The notes under the pieces are model-generated. The model was not told where the DNA came from and did no database searches. It saw only the letters and a program-made list of their open reading frames with translations. This document shows positions 44,900 through 54,777 of a DNA stretch of 64,000 nucleotides, piece after piece. The position numbers and the translations under genes were made by a program. Location of the stretch: assembly GCA_021798955.1 (NCBI GenBank), contig JAJZBK010000003.1, forward strand, positions 62,001-126,000. Direction: 5' to 3'. How positions within the stretch are numbered: position 1 is the first letter of the stretch; the number at the start of each line of letters is the position of its first letter. The stretch is from Actinomycetes bacterium. GTDB taxonomy: Bacteria; Actinomycetota; Acidimicrobiia; Acidimicrobiales; RAAP-2.

Positions 44900-44959
44900 C
44901 AGCTCCTGCCTCCCTGTGCGCTCAGGACGGACACCGACCCGGCGGGCCGAAACGAACGG

Positions 44960-45358
44960 TCACCAGACATAGCAGAGCACCTCGCCGCCGATGTGGCGCT
45001 TGCGCGCCTCCCGGTCGGTCATCAGGCCCTTCGACGTCGAGACGACAGCGACACCCAGCCCGCCGAGGACCCGGGGGACCCGGTCGGCCTGGGCATAGAT
45101 CCGCAGGCCGGGCTTGGAGACCCGCTTGATCCCCGAGATGGTCCGGGTGCGATCCGGTGAGTACTTCATGGTGATCTCGAGCGTCTTGCCCGGCTTGCCC
45201 GCTTCTTCGTTGACTGAGTACCCCGAGATGTAGCCCTCTTCCACCAGGATGGCGGCCAACGACTCCTTCAGCTTCGACCCAGGCATGCGCACCGTGTCGA
45301 AGTGGGCCGTGTTGGCGTTGCGGATGCGCGTCAGCATGTCGGCGATTGGATCGGACAT
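44960..45358 (-). CDS. rpsH: 30S ribosomal protein S8 (uS8)
   Basis: 132 residues from the ATG at 45358 (a second ATG two codons upstream is in frame). [40 protein letters not shown] and the C-terminal [20 protein letters not shown] identify uS8, a 16S central-domain binder and frequent spc-operon autoregulator. Confidence 0.97.
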   Translation of the reverse strand: MSDPIADMLTRIRNANTAHFDTVRMPGSKLKESLAAILVEEGYISGYSVNEEAGKPGKTLEITMKYSPDRTRTISGIKRVSKPGLRIYAQADRVPRVLGGLGVAVVSTSKGLMTDREARKRHIGGEVLCYVW

Positions 45359-45380
45359 GGTCATCGGTCGTCGCCTCCTC

Positions 45381-45566
45381 TCACCAGCTGGCCTTGGTCA
45401 CGCCGGGGATCTCGCCGGCGTGGACCATCTCCCGCAGGCAGATCCGGCACAGACCGAACTTGCGGTAGACGGCCTTGGGTCGCCCGCACCGCCGGCACCG
45501 TGTGTAGCCACGCACCTTGAACTTGGGCGTGTGCTTCTGCTTCTCGATGAGCGCCTTCTTCGCCAT
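45381..45566 (-). CDS. rpsZ: 30S ribosomal protein S14 type Z (uS14, zinc-binding)
   Basis: 61 residues, the short zinc form. Cysteines 24, 27, 40 and 43 (CRRCGRPK and CRICLREM) bind zinc; the C-terminus [11 protein letters not shown] is canonical. In the standard spc-operon place between rplE and rpsH. Confidence 0.96.
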   Translation of the reverse strand: MAKKALIEKQKHTPKFKVRGYTRCRRCGRPKAVYRKFGLCRICLREMVHAGEIPGVTKASW

Positions 45567-45570
45567 GGGG

Positions 45571-46140
45571 TTACTGGTTCTCCTGTCGGAAGGGGAAGCC
45601 GAAGGCGGCCAGGAAGGCTCTTCCCTCGGCGTCGGTCCGTGCGGTGGTGGCGATGGTGATGTCCATGCCCCGGGTGGTGTCGATCGAGTCGTAGTCGATC
45701 TCGGGGAAGATGAGCTGCTCGACCACCCCGAAGGTGTAGTTGCCGTGCCCGTCGAACGACCTCGGCGAGAGGCCCCGGAAGTCGCGGATCCGGGGAATGG
45801 CCATCGACAGCAGCCGATCGAAGAACTCCCACGCCCGGTCGCCCCGCAAGGTGACCTTGGCACCGATCTCCTGGCCCTCACGCAACTTGAAGCCGGCGAT
45901 GGACTTCTTGGCCCGGGTCACCACCGGCTTCTGGCCGGCGATGACCTCGAGGTCGCGCACGGCACCTTCGATGAGCGAGCGCTGCTGGGTGGCCCGACCG
46001 GCGCCCACGTTGAGCACGATCTTGTCGAGGCGGGGAACCTCCATGATGTTGGCCAGCCCCAGCGACTGCCGCAGCTGCTCACGCACCTCGGTGTCGTAGC
46101 GGACCTTCAGCCTCGGCCGGATGGCCGTTTCGGTCGCCAT
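45571..46140 (-). CDS. rplE: 50S ribosomal protein L5 (uL5)
   Basis: 189 residues from the ATG that overlaps the rplX stop (ATGA); the frame is open upstream over rpl[41 protein letters not shown] and [20 protein letters not shown] are uL5 signatures. Binds 5S rRNA and P-site tRNA. Confidence 0.97.
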   Translation of the reverse strand: MATETAIRPRLKVRYDTEVREQLRQSLGLANIMEVPRLDKIVLNVGAGRATQQRSLIEGAVRDLEVIAGQKPVVTRAKKSIAGFKLREGQEIGAKVTLRGDRAWEFFDRLLSMAIPRIRDFRGLSPRSFDGHGNYTFGVVEQLIFPEIDYDSIDTTRGMDITIATTARTDAEGRAFLAAFGFPFRQENQ

Positions 46141-46445
46141 CACAGGTCTGCTCCACACTTCCGGCAGACACGCAGCTTGCGCCCCTGCTCGTCCCGGCGC
46201 ATCCCGATGCGGGTCGGGCCGCACGAACTGCACACGATGGCGACGGAGGCCACCGAGACCGGCATGAACTTGTCGATCACCCCGCCCTGCATGGTGGCCC
46301 GAGTCGGCTTGGCGTGCCGCTTGGCCACGTGGACTCCCTCGACGATGACCCGGCCCTGTGCCGGAAGGGCCCGGACGACCTCGGCCTGCTTGCCGCGGTC
46401 CTTGCCCGACATCACTTGGACTTTGTCACCTTTGCGGATCCGCAT
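46140..46445 (-). CDS. rplX: 50S ribosomal protein L24 (uL24)
   Basis: 101 residues with the KOW motif ([20 protein letters not shown]). The C-terminal half has four cysteines (CSSCG and CRKCGADL) likely to hold zinc. uL24 starts 50S assembly and sits at the polypeptide exit. ATG directly follows the rplN stop (TGAATG). Confidence 0.97.
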   Translation of the reverse strand: MRIRKGDKVQVMSGKDRGKQAEVVRALPAQGRVIVEGVHVAKRHAKPTRATMQGGVIDKFMPVSVASVAIVCSSCGPTRIGMRRDEQGRKLRVCRKCGADL

Positions 46446-46814
46446 TCAGAGCACCTCCGGTGCCAGGGACACGATGCGCATGAAGCGCTTGTCCCGCAGC
46501 TCACGACCCACCGGGCCAAAGATGCGGGTCCCACGCGGCTGTTGCTGGTCGTTGATGAGGACGGCTGCGTTCTCGTCGAAGCGGATGTAGCTGCCGTCGG
46601 GACGGCGCTTCTCCTTCTTCGTGCGCACGACCACGCACTTGACCACGTCACCCTTCTTCACTGCCGCTCCGGGGATGGCGTCCTTCACCGTCGCCACGAA
46701 CACGTCGCCGATGGAGGCATAGCGCCGACGGGAGCCGCCGAGCACCTTGATGCAGAGCACCTCCCGGGCACCCGAGTTGTCGGCCACCTTGAGCCTCGAC
46801 TCCTGCTGGATCAT
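46446..46814 (-). CDS. rplN: 50S ribosomal protein L14 (uL14)
   Basis: 122 residues. [40 protein letters not shown] and [20 protein letters not shown] are invariant uL14 blocks. The start overlaps the rpsQ stop region by four bases. The long upstream open frame is a shadow of rpsQ. Confidence 0.97.
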   Translation of the reverse strand: MIQQESRLKVADNSGAREVLCIKVLGGSRRRYASIGDVFVATVKDAIPGAAVKKGDVVKCVVVRTKKEKRRPDGSYIRFDENAAVLINDQQQPRGTRIFGPVGRELRDKRFMRIVSLAPEVL

Positions 46815-47098
46815 CGTGCACGCTCCACGATCTCGGTCAGCCGCCACCGCTTTAGCTTGGAGAGCGGGCGGGTCTCCGCCACCCGGACCCGGTCGCCGAC
46901 CTTCGCCGCGTTGTCGGCATCGTGGACATAAAGCCGCTTGGTCCGCTGGACGGTCTTGCCGTAGCGGGGGTGGCGCACCCGTTCCACGACGGCGACCACG
47001 ACTGTCGACTCCATGCGATCGGAGACGACGAGACCCTCCCGCACCTTGCGGCGATTGTCCCGGCCGTCCGGCTCGGGCGCAGTGTGCTCGTCGGACAT
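46811..47098 (-). CDS. rpsQ: 30S ribosomal protein S17 (uS17)
   Basis: 95 residues, OB fold. [20 protein letters not shown] and [20 protein letters not shown] are diagnostic, with the C-terminal [20 protein letters not shown]. The first 14 residues are an acidic extension. Its ATG shares one base with the rpmC stop. Confidence 0.96.
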   Translation of the reverse strand: MSDEHTAPEPDGRDNRRKVREGLVVSDRMESTVVVAVVERVRHPRYGKTVQRTKRLYVHDADNAAKVGDRVRVAETRPLSKLKRWRLTEIVERAR

Positions 47099-47556
47099 CA
47101 GGCCTCCTCGTCCTCGTCGGGGCTCGACGCGTCCCCGGGTACGTCTCGTGACGCCCCACCGGCCGCCTCGTCGGAAGCAACCGGCTCGCCAGCGGCCTCC
47201 ACGTCTCGAACCTCCTCGGCCACCGGCTCCTCTTCGGCGGCCCGGGCTGCGGCCCGTCGCTCGGCCGCCGGGGTGCGGGTGCGCCCGACCGCGACGTCGG
47301 CGGCCCGCTCGCGGGCGGCGGCCCGGTGGGCCGGCAGCTCCTCGAGAGCAAGGCCTTCCGCCTCCGCGATCTCCCGAGCCCGAAGCTCGCCCAGCATCCG
47401 TGCGATGTCTCGGCGCACCTGTCCGAGACGAGCGTGGTTGTCGAGCTGGCCCGTGGCCAACTGGAAGCGCAGGTTGAACAGCTCCTTGCGGCTCTCGTCG
47501 AGCCGAGTCAGCAGCTCGGCACCGTCGAGCTCGGCGATCTCCGACGCGCGCGCCAT
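47098..47556 (-). CDS. rpmC: 50S ribosomal protein L29 (uL29) with long acidic tail
   Basis: 152 residues, about twice the usual length. The core (about 1-70) has [40 protein letters not shown] and [20 protein letters not shown]. From about residue 75 an Ala/Glu/Arg region turns into a strongly acidic tail ending SSPDEDEEA. uL29 lies beside uL23 at the polypeptide exit tunnel, so the tail would protrude there. One-base overlaps with rplP and rpsQ. Confidence 0.94.
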   Translation of the reverse strand: MARASEIAELDGAELLTRLDESRKELFNLRFQLATGQLDNHARLGQVRRDIARMLGELRAREIAEAEGLALEELPAHRAAARERAADVAVGRTRTPAAERRAAARAAEEEPVAEEVRDVEAAGEPVASDEAAGGASRDVPGDASSPDEDEEA

Positions 47557-47987
47557 CAGATCTCCACCTCCGGAGCACCGTGGGTACCAGGACGGACGAC
47601 GAAGCGAGCCTTGAAGGGCAGCTTCTGGATGGCCCGCTCCATGGCCTCCTTGGCCAGCTGCTGGTCGACGCCGGCGAGCTCGAAGAGGACGCGGCCGGGC
47701 TTGACGACGGCCACCCACAGCTCGGGGTTCCCCTTGCCGGAGCCCATCCGGGTCTCCGCCGGCTTCTTCGTCACCGGGCGATCCGGAAAGACCCGGATCC
47801 ACACCTTGCCACCACGACGCACGTGTCGGGTCATGGCGATCCGGGAGGCCTCGATCTGGCGGGCAGTAAGCCAACCGGGCTCGAGGGCCTGGATGCCGAA
47901 GTCGCCGAAGGCAACCGTCGTGCCGCCCTTCGCCTGGCCGGTCATCCGCCCCCGTTGCTGCTTGCGGTGCTTGACCTTGCGCGGCAT
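47556..47987 (-). CDS. rplP: 50S ribosomal protein L16 (uL16)
   Basis: 143 residues from the ATG at 47987 (another ATG two codons upstream). [40 protein letters not shown] and [20 protein letters not shown] are canonical. It contacts tRNA in the A site and is the position of several antibiotic-resistance changes in other bacteria. The Arg81-equivalent region has ETRMGSGKG. Confidence 0.97.
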   Translation of the reverse strand: MPRKVKHRKQQRGRMTGQAKGGTTVAFGDFGIQALEPGWLTARQIEASRIAMTRHVRRGGKVWIRVFPDRPVTKKPAETRMGSGKGNPELWVAVVKPGRVLFELAGVDQQLAKEAMERAIQKLPFKARFVVRPGTHGAPEVEI

Positions 47988-47994
47988 CAGCATC

Positions 47995-49092
47995 TCAGTC
48001 CACCTCCTTGCGGAAGTGGGGCGTCTCGTGGTGCTCGCGGGTACGGCGCTCGATCTCTTCGTCCTCGGTCAGGATCCGCTCGAGCTCATCGGGCTCGGCC
48101 GGCGGAGCCACCAGGTCGGCTGCACTGCGGTCGGCCGGCTCAGCGGCGGGGCCAGCGGCCTCGTCCACCTCGGGAGCCGCTGCCGGCACGCCTTCGGCGA
48201 CAGCCGGAGCTGCGTCGACGCCCGCCACGGCTTCGTATGTCTCGACCGTCTCGACCGTCTCGACCGTCTCGACCGGGGCGTCGACGTCCCCTGCAGGCTC
48301 AACCCGCGCCGGGGCACCACTCCCCGGGGCCCCGAGGTCAGCGCGGCGACGCCCGCCACCGGCGGTGATCAGACGTCGTGGCTGACCTGTTCCCTGACCG
48401 GACGTCTCGCCGACGGCCATGGCGGCCTCGCGAGTGATCTTCTCCTCGGAGGAGATCTTGTAGGGGAGGATGTCGCCCTTGTAGATCCACACTTTGACGC
48501 CGATCCGCCCGAAGGTGGTCCGGGCCTCACGGAAGCCGTAGTCGACGTCCGCCCGCAGCGTGTGCAGGGGGACGCGACCCTCGCGATAGGACTCCTTGCG
48601 GGCCATCTCCGAGCCCCCCAGTCGACCCGAGCACTGCACGCGCACGCCCTGGGCTCCGGCCTTCTGCACCGTCTGGATGGCACGCTTCATGGCTCGCCGG
48701 AAGGCGACCCGGCGGGACAGCTGGTCGCAGATGCCCTGGGCGATCAGTGCGGCGTCCAGCTCCGGTTGCTTGATCTCCTGGATGTTGAGCTGGATCCGGT
48801 TGGAGAGCCCGGTGATCTCTTCGATCTTCTTCTTGAGGCGGTCGGCCTCGGCGCCGCGCCGTCCGATGACGATGCCCGGTCGGGCCGTGTGGATGTCCAC
48901 CCGCAACCGGTCACGGGTGCGCTCTACCTCGATACGGCTGACCGCCGCCGTCTCGAGCTGGGAGCTCAGGTAGTCACGGATCTTCCAGTCCTCGATGACG
49001 CAGTCCTGGTAGTTGCGCTCTTCGAACCACCGCGACTTCCAGTCGGTGGTCACGCCGAGGCGGAACCCGTACGGGTTGACCTTCTGACCCAT
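47995..49092 (-). CDS. rpsC: 30S ribosomal protein S3 (uS3) with long C-terminal extension
   Basis: 365 residues against about 210-280 normally. The core (about 1-220) has [20 protein letters not shown], the KH domain [20 protein letters not shown], and [20 protein letters not shown]. The last 140 residues are Ala/Glu/Pro-rich and acidic. They include a Val-Glu-Thr repeat (about 273-285) and end in a mixed charged segment [20 protein letters not shown]. uS3 lines the mRNA entry channel, so the tail would extend from there. Confidence 0.95.
   Translation of the reverse strand: MGQKVNPYGFRLGVTTDWKSRWFEERNYQDCVIEDWKIRDYLSSQLETAAVSRIEVERTRDRLRVDIHTARPGIVIGRRGAEADRLKKKIEEITGLSNRIQLNIQEIKQPELDAALIAQGICDQLSRRVAFRRAMKRAIQTVQKAGAQGVRVQCSGRLGGSEMARKESYREGRVPLHTLRADVDYGFREARTTFGRIGVKVWIYKGDILPYKISSEEKITREAAMAVGETSGQGTGQPRRLITAGGGRRRADLGAPGSGAPARVEPAGDVDAPVETVETVETVETYEAVAGVDAAPAVAEGVPAAAPEVDEAAGPAAEPADRSAADLVAPPAEPDELERILTEDEEIERRTREHHETPHFRKEVD
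48239..48274 (-). repeat. 9-bp tandem repeat in rpsC, four copies
   Basis: GTCTCGACC occurs four times in a row, encoding Val-Glu-Thr in frame in the uS3 tail. Confidence 0.9.
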
Positions 49093-49821
49093 CTACTCGC
49101 CCTTCTCCTCGTCGGCCTCGGTGGCTCCGGCCGACGTCTCGTCCTCCACTGCCTCGCTGGCCTCGCTGGCCTCGCTGGCCTCGCTGGCCTCGCTGGCCTC
49201 GCTGGCCTCGCTGGCCTCGCTGGCCTCGCTGGCCTCGCTGGCCTCGCTGGCCTCGCTGGCCTCGCTGGCCTCGCTGGCCTCGCTGGCCTCGGTCACTTCG
49301 GCTGCCTCGGCCGACACCGTCCAGTCGGCGGCTTCGGTCGACGTCGGCTGGGTGGTGGCGGCAGCCGCCTCAGCCCGCCGGCGCCTCGAACTGGCCACCC
49401 GTCGCGACCGTTGGGTGGTCGCAGCCGCCCGCTCGGCCCGCCGACGGGCGATCCGCTCGTCGGACATCCGGCTCACGATGATGGTGATGTGACAACTGCG
49501 CTTGCGAATACGGGTGGCGCGGCCACGGGCTCGGGGGCGCCAGCGCTTGAGCGTGCTCCCTTCGTCGGCGTAGCACGCCGAGACGAACAGCTCGCCGGCG
49601 TCGAGGCCGTCGTTGTGGACGGCGTTGGCCACCGCGGAGGCGAGCACCTTGGCCACGACCCGCGACGCTTCGCGGTCGGAGAGGGCGAGCACTTCGGCGG
49701 CCCGGTCGGCGTCCATGCCGCGGATGAGGTCGAGGACCTGACGGGCCTTGGTGGCCGACATCCGGCTGTGACGGAGGACGGCCCTCGTCCCCTCGCGCTC
49801 GTTCGTCTTCACGCCGGGCAT
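49093..49821 (-). CDS. rplV: 50S ribosomal protein L22 (uL22) with Ser-Glu-Ala repeat tail
   Basis: 242 residues, about twice normal. The core (about 1-118) has VLRHSRMSATKARQVLDLIR, the SAVANAVHNDGLDAGEL helix and the tunnel-loop PRARGRATRIRKRSCHITII. Residues about 120-150 are Arg/Ala-rich. Residues about 179-224 consist of at least 15 exact Ala-Ser-Glu triplets, followed by the acidic end ATEADEEKGE. The core of uL22 spans from the tunnel wall to the 50S surface; the tail would lie outside. ATG shares one base with the rpsS stop. Confidence 0.95.
   Translation of the reverse strand: MPGVKTNEREGTRAVLRHSRMSATKARQVLDLIRGMDADRAAEVLALSDREASRVVAKVLASAVANAVHNDGLDAGELFVSACYADEGSTLKRWRPRARGRATRIRKRSCHITIIVSRMSDERIARRRAERAAATTQRSRRVASSRRRRAEAAAATTQPTSTEAADWTVSAEAAEVTEASEASEASEASEASEASEASEASEASEASEASEASEASEASEASEAVEDETSAGATEADEEKGE
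49151..49285 (-). repeat. 9-bp tandem repeat in rplV, 15 perfect copies
   Basis: GCCTCGCTG repeats 15 times without a single base change from 49151; a 16th copy from 49286 is degenerate. The minus-strand codons are GCC AGC GAG throughout, with no synonymous drift. Confidence 0.98.
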
Positions 49822-50099
49822 CAGCGCCGCCCCGCCCGCTCTTGGCCAGCGTGGTACTTGAAGGTCCGCGTCGGCGCGAACTCACCAAGCTTGTGCCCGA
49901 CCATCGACTCGGTCACGTAGACAGGGATGTGCTTGCGACCGTCGTGGACGGCGATGGTGTGGCCGACCATGTCGGGGATGATCGTCGAGCGCCGTGACCA
50001 CGTCTTGATCACTCGCTTGTCCCCGGCCTCGTTCAGAGCGTCGACCTTCTTCAGCAGGTGGTCGTCGACGAACGGCCCCTTCTTCAGGCTGCGCGGCAT
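49821..50099 (-). CDS. rpsS: 30S ribosomal protein S19 (uS19)
   Basis: 92 residues. [40 protein letters not shown] and [20 protein letters not shown] are universal uS19 blocks. In the S10-operon order rplB-rpsS-rplV. Confidence 0.97.
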   Translation of the reverse strand: MPRSLKKGPFVDDHLLKKVDALNEAGDKRVIKTWSRRSTIIPDMVGHTIAVHDGRKHIPVYVTESMVGHKLGEFAPTRTFKYHAGQERAGRR

Positions 50100-50120
50100 T
50101 GGCTCGTTCCCTCTGCTTCC

Positions 50121-50957
50121 CTACCGGCGGGCGCCGCGCGTGCGGCGTCGACGGACGATCATGGCGTTGGAGGCCTTGTTCCGGGCACGGGTCCGGCCTT
50201 CCGGCTTTCCCCACGGCGACACCGGGTGCCGACCACCCGAGGACTTGCCCTCGCCACCACCCAACGGATGGTCGACCGGGTTCATGGCCACACCCCGGGT
50301 CTGCGGGCGGACACCCTTCCAGCGGTTCCGCCCCGCCTTGCCGATCTTGACGAGCTCGGCTTCGGCATTGCCCACCACGCCGAGGGTCGCCCGGCAGTCG
50401 ATGGACACGCGGCGCATCTCGGTGGAAGGCAGCCGCAACGTGGCGAACGCGCCCTCTTTCGCCACCAACTGGATGCTCATGCCAGCACCTCGGGCGAGCT
50501 TGCCGCCGCCGCCGGGTCGCAGCTCGACGTTGTGCACCGTCGAGCCAACCGGGATGTACCGGAGCGGGAGCGCGTTGCCCGGGCGGATCTCGGCGCCTTG
50601 CCCCGACTGCAGCCGGTCCCCCACCGCCACGTGGGCGGGCGCCAGGATGTACCGCTTCTCGCCGTCGAGGTAGTGGAGCAGGGCGATGCGGGCATTGCGA
50701 TTGGGGTCGTACTCGATGGAGGCGACCTTGGCAGGTACGCCGTCCTTGTCTCGCTTGAAGTCGATGACCCGGTACTGCTGCTTGTGCCCACCACCTCGGT
50801 GACGGGCGGTCTTGCGTCCGTGGGCGTTCCGACCGCCCGAGGACGGCTTGGGCGCGAGCAGGGACTTCTCCGGCCGGGTGGAGGTGATCTCGGCGAAGTC
50901 GGAGACGGTCTGGAACCGTCGTCCGGCGCTCGTGGGCTTGCGGGTGCGAAGTGCCAT
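50121..50957 (-). CDS. rplB: 50S ribosomal protein L2 (uL2)
   Basis: 278 residues. [60 protein letters not shown]-like centre and the peptidyl-transferase loop [20 protein letters not shown] are present. Required for subunit joining. 17 nt after rplW. Confidence 0.98.
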   Translation of the reverse strand: MALRTRKPTSAGRRFQTVSDFAEITSTRPEKSLLAPKPSSGGRNAHGRKTARHRGGGHKQQYRVIDFKRDKDGVPAKVASIEYDPNRNARIALLHYLDGEKRYILAPAHVAVGDRLQSGQGAEIRPGNALPLRYIPVGSTVHNVELRPGGGGKLARGAGMSIQLVAKEGAFATLRLPSTEMRRVSIDCRATLGVVGNAEAELVKIGKAGRNRWKGVRPQTRGVAMNPVDHPLGGGEGKSSGGRHPVSPWGKPEGRTRARNKASNAMIVRRRRTRGARR

Positions 50958-50974
50958 AACTGGTCCTCGGGCTC

Positions 50975-51265
50975 TCAGCTCTCGAAGAGGTCGATCGAGT
51001 CACCCTCGTGGAGGGTGACGATGGCCCGCTTGGTGTCCGGCCGGTGGCCGAGGGTGTTGCTGCGGCGGTTACGCCGCTTCTTGCCCTTGCGGTTGAGGGT
51101 GTTCACGCTGGCCACCCGGACACCGAACGCCGACTCGACGGCGTGGCGGATGTCGATCTTGGTGGCCGACGGGTCGACGACGAACACGTACACGTTGTCG
51201 TCCATCAGCCCGTAGGACTTCTCCGACACGACCGGTCGGATGAGGACGTTGTGGGGTTCCTTCAC
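50975..51265 (-). CDS. rplW: 50S ribosomal protein L23 (uL23)
   Basis: 96 residues. [20 protein letters not shown] and [20 protein letters not shown] identify uL23, the docking site for trigger factor and SRP at the tunnel exit. The start is GTG overlapping the rplD stop (GTGA). Confidence 0.96.
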   Translation of the reverse strand: MKEPHNVLIRPVVSEKSYGLMDDNVYVFVVDPSATKIDIRHAVESAFGVRVASVNTLNRKGKKRRNRRSNTLGHRPDTKRAIVTLHEGDSIDLFES

Positions 51266-51984
51266 GCCTCGCTCCCTTCGCTCGCCTCGGCGGCCGCCGG
51301 GCCGCCGGGCAGGGTGTCGTCGGTGAAGACCACCCAGTCGTTGACCAGCACGTCGTAGGCGTTGAGCTCGCCCTCCACCAGCGTCTGCACCTGAGGCAGG
51401 TTGGCGAACGAGCGGTCAGCCACCGCGTCGTCGGCAGTCAGGACGACGAGGACCCGGCCGGCGAGGCCGAGGGCCCCGAGAGCGGCGACGGCCGCCTTGG
51501 TCCGGGGAGCATCGAACGACCACCGGTCGACGACCGCCACCCGGCCCTGGCCAGCCCGGTCGGACAGGGCAGAGCGAAGGGCCAGGCGGACCATCTTCTT
51601 CGGGGTCCGCTGGACGTAGGAACGCGGCTTGGGCCCGAGGGCGATCCCGCCGCCGGACCACTGGGGCGCCCGGGTCGAGCCCTGCCGAGACCGACCGGTG
51701 CCCTTCTGACGGAAGGGCTTCGCCCCGCCTCCCCGCACCTCGGCACGAGTGCGGGTCGACTGGGTGCCAGAACGGGCGGCTGCCAGCTGGGCGGTCACCA
51801 CCTGGTGGAGCACGGCTTCGTTGGGGACGATGCCGAAGACCTCCGGGTCGAGCTCGACCGTCCCGAGCTCGGTGCCATCGATCGTCCGGCGCACCACGGT
51901 GCGTTGGACCGGTTCGGGCCGTGCGGCCCGACGGGCCTCGGCCGGGCGGACCCTCCCGGAACCGGGGGCGACGAGCGTGCTCAC
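51262..51984 (-). CDS. rplD: 50S ribosomal protein L4 (uL4)
   Basis: 240 residues. The tunnel-loop block VRGGGAKPFRQKGTGRSRQG and TRAPQWSGGGIALGPKPRSY are diagnostic. The first 30 residues form a basic extension. GTG start overlaps the rplC stop. uL4 commonly represses its own operon through an RNA leader; a candidate leader lies upstream of rplC. Confidence 0.96.
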   Translation of the reverse strand: MSTLVAPGSGRVRPAEARRAARPEPVQRTVVRRTIDGTELGTVELDPEVFGIVPNEAVLHQVVTAQLAAARSGTQSTRTRAEVRGGGAKPFRQKGTGRSRQGSTRAPQWSGGGIALGPKPRSYVQRTPKKMVRLALRSALSDRAGQGRVAVVDRWSFDAPRTKAAVAALGALGLAGRVLVVLTADDAVADRSFANLPQVQTLVEGELNAYDVLVNDWVVFTDDTLPGGPAAAEASEGSEA

Positions 51985-52643
51985 GATGCCCTCCCTCCCT
52001 TGGCCGCAGGGGCCTTGACCGCGTCGCGCAGGACGACCATGCCGCCTCGGGGACCGGGGACCGCTCCCTTGACCAACACCAGCTGGCGCTCGGGGTCCGC
52101 CTGGACCACCTCGAGGTTGAGGGTGGTGACCTGTTCGCCACCCATCCGTCCTGCCATCCGCGTTCCCTTGAAGACCCGAGCCGGCGTGGCACAGGCCCCT
52201 ACCGAGCCCGGTGCTCGGTGCTTCTTGTGGTTGCCGTGGGAGGCACCCTGGCCCTTGAAGTTGTGGCGCTTCATGCCGCCGGCGAAGCCCTTCCCCTTGG
52301 AGACGGCGATGGCATCGACCAGCTCGCCGGCGGCCAGCACGTCGGCGGTCAGCTCCTGGCCGACTTCGAAGCGCCCGGCGTCCTCGAGGCGGAGCTCGAC
52401 GAGGCGGCGACCCGGTTCGACGCCGGCCTTGGCGAAGTGGCCCCGCTCGGGTTGGGTGAGGGCAGCAGGCCGACGGTGCCCGAAGGTCACCTGCACGGCG
52501 TCGTACCCTTCGTGCTCGACCGTCTTGACCTGGACGACGCGCACCGGTGCGACGCGGACGACCGTCACCGGGATCGCCCGATGCTCCTCGTCCCAGATCT
52601 GGGTCATGCCGACCTTCTCGCCCACGATCGCCTTGGTGGCCAC
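51981..52643 (-). CDS. rplC: 50S ribosomal protein L3 (uL3)
   Basis: 220 residues. AIVGEKVGMTQIWDEEHRAI, GFAGGMKRHNFKGQGASHGN and TRMAGRMGGEQVTTLNLEVV are uL3 signatures; the loop reaches the peptidyl transferase centre. GTG start with CGGAGAAG upstream. Unlike the usual arrangement it is 405 bp away from rpsJ. Confidence 0.97.
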   Translation of the reverse strand: MATKAIVGEKVGMTQIWDEEHRAIPVTVVRVAPVRVVQVKTVEHEGYDAVQVTFGHRRPAALTQPERGHFAKAGVEPGRRLVELRLEDAGRFEVGQELTADVLAAGELVDAIAVSKGKGFAGGMKRHNFKGQGASHGNHKKHRAPGSVGACATPARVFKGTRMAGRMGGEQVTTLNLEVVQADPERQLVLVKGAVPGPRGGMVVLRDAVKAPAAKGGRAS

Positions 52644-53001
52644 TGGAGCTTCTCCGTCTCGACTGGCTTCCTCAGGCCGGCCCGGTCGGGACGGCCCTCT
52701 CTATCTCTCATCCTCACTCGTGCCACGGTTCCGACCGCACCCTGCTCGGTCACCGGCACGGTGCGACCACGCCCGTTGCCGGCTGCCTGCCTTACGGCCA
52801 CTGAGCACCGACCCGGGACGTGCCGAGCACACAGACGCTCCGCTCGGTGGTCACCGAGCGGAGCGCTCGCCTGGTCTGGTCCGGGGTCCCCACCTCCGAG
52901 GTGGGCTTCCGGACACGTCCGCTGGGCAGAGCACGGGGCCCTGCCTCCGTGGTCCGGCCTGCTCCACTCACCCAGAGGAGGGCAGCGCAGGCCGGCGTCG
53001 T
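52644..53001 (-). other. Candidate structured leader between rpsJ and rplC
   Basis: A gap of about 400 bp where most bacteria have a few dozen bases. No credible gene: the frames present are Arg-rich and overlap the rplC start. It contains two perfect hairpins (52837-52864 and 52889-52905) downstream of a promoter-like sequence, so an RNA leader of about 350 nt preceding rplC-rplD is likely. Regulatory function is inferred. Confidence 0.5.
52837..52864 (-). promoter_or_regulatory. Strong hairpin in the rplC leader
   Basis: GCTCCGCTCGGTG and CACCGAGCGGAGC, a perfect 13-bp dyad with a 2-nt centre. A second hairpin, CCCACCT/AGGTGGG with a 3-nt loop, lies at 52889-52905. These could be part of an attenuator or a ribosomal-protein binding RNA. 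Confidence 0.6.
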
Positions 53002-53031
53002 ACTCTACACGAGCACACGACCCTCCGCCAA
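53002..53031 (-). promoter_or_regulatory. Probable promoter of rplC and downstream genes
   Basis: Minus strand TTGGCG (53026-53031), 18-nt spacer, TAGAGT (53002-53007), starting 17 nt after the rpsJ stop. Confidence 0.45.
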
Positions 53032-53048
53032 GGCGGGGGTCCCCCGAG

Positions 53049-53378
53049 TCACACCGTCTGGATCTTGATCTCGATGTCGACCCCGGCCGGGAGGTCGAGG
53101 CGCTGGAGCGAGTCGACCGTCTTCGGCGTGTGGTCGACGATGTCGACCAGGCGCTTGTGCACCCGCATCTCGAAGTGCTCCCGGCTGTCCTTGTACTTGT
53201 GGGGAGACCGGATCACCGTGTAGCGGTGCTTCTCGGTGGGCAGAGGAACCGGACCCTGCACTTTGGCCTGGGTGCGGAGCACGGTCTGCACGATCTTTTC
53301 GGTGGACTGGTCGAGGATCTCGTGGTCGTAGGCCTTGAGCCGGATCCGGATCTTCTGACGAGGGCCTTCTTGGGCCAT
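53049..53378 (-). CDS. rpsJ: 30S ribosomal protein S10 (uS10)
   Basis: 109 residues. [40 protein letters not shown] and [20 protein letters not shown] are universal. Also the NusE antitermination factor. CAGGAGAGG precedes the ATG. Located 32 nt after tuf. Confidence 0.97.
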   Translation of the reverse strand: MAQEGPRQKIRIRLKAYDHEILDQSTEKIVQTVLRTQAKVQGPVPLPTEKHRYTVIRSPHKYKDSREHFEMRVHKRLVDIVDHTPKTVDSLQRLDLPAGVDIEIKIQTV

Positions 53379-53410
53379 GGGACCTCTCCTGTCTGACGAC
53401 GTTCGGCCGC

Positions 53411-54598
<1,188 letters not shown>

Positions 54599-54750
54599 AG
54601 CTGGGCTGCTGCTCCCTGGTCTCGGGCGGTACCCCCTCGGGCCCGCCGTGGTGCCGGCGTGAACCGGCCGTCTGCTCGCTGCTGGTCTGTCGTACGGTAC
54701 TGCTCGGTAACCGCGTCCTGCGGCGCTCCGACCCGATGGGCTCTGCTGAC

Positions 54751-54775
54751 CCGTTCCGGCCTTTGGCCGGAACGG
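54751..54775 (-). terminator. Perfect hairpin just after fusA
   Basis: CCGTTCCGGCC and GGCCGGAACGG, 11-bp stem with a 3-nt loop, 2 nt past the fusA stop and 150 nt before tuf. No T tract. It may end or attenuate the rpsL-rpsG-fusA transcript; the 179-bp gap may also hold a tuf promoter, which I could not define. Confidence 0.6.
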
Positions 54776-54777
54776 GG

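Noticed and set aside
49121-49492. Plus-strand Ala-Ser-Leu repeat frame opposite rplV
   Set aside because: Antisense reading of the 9-bp repeat; the minus strand is the intact uL22 gene.
52604-53068. Small frames on both strands in the rpsJ-rplC gap
   Set aside because: Arg-rich, no ribosome binding sites, and they cross the hairpins or the rplC start; a leader RNA explains the region better.
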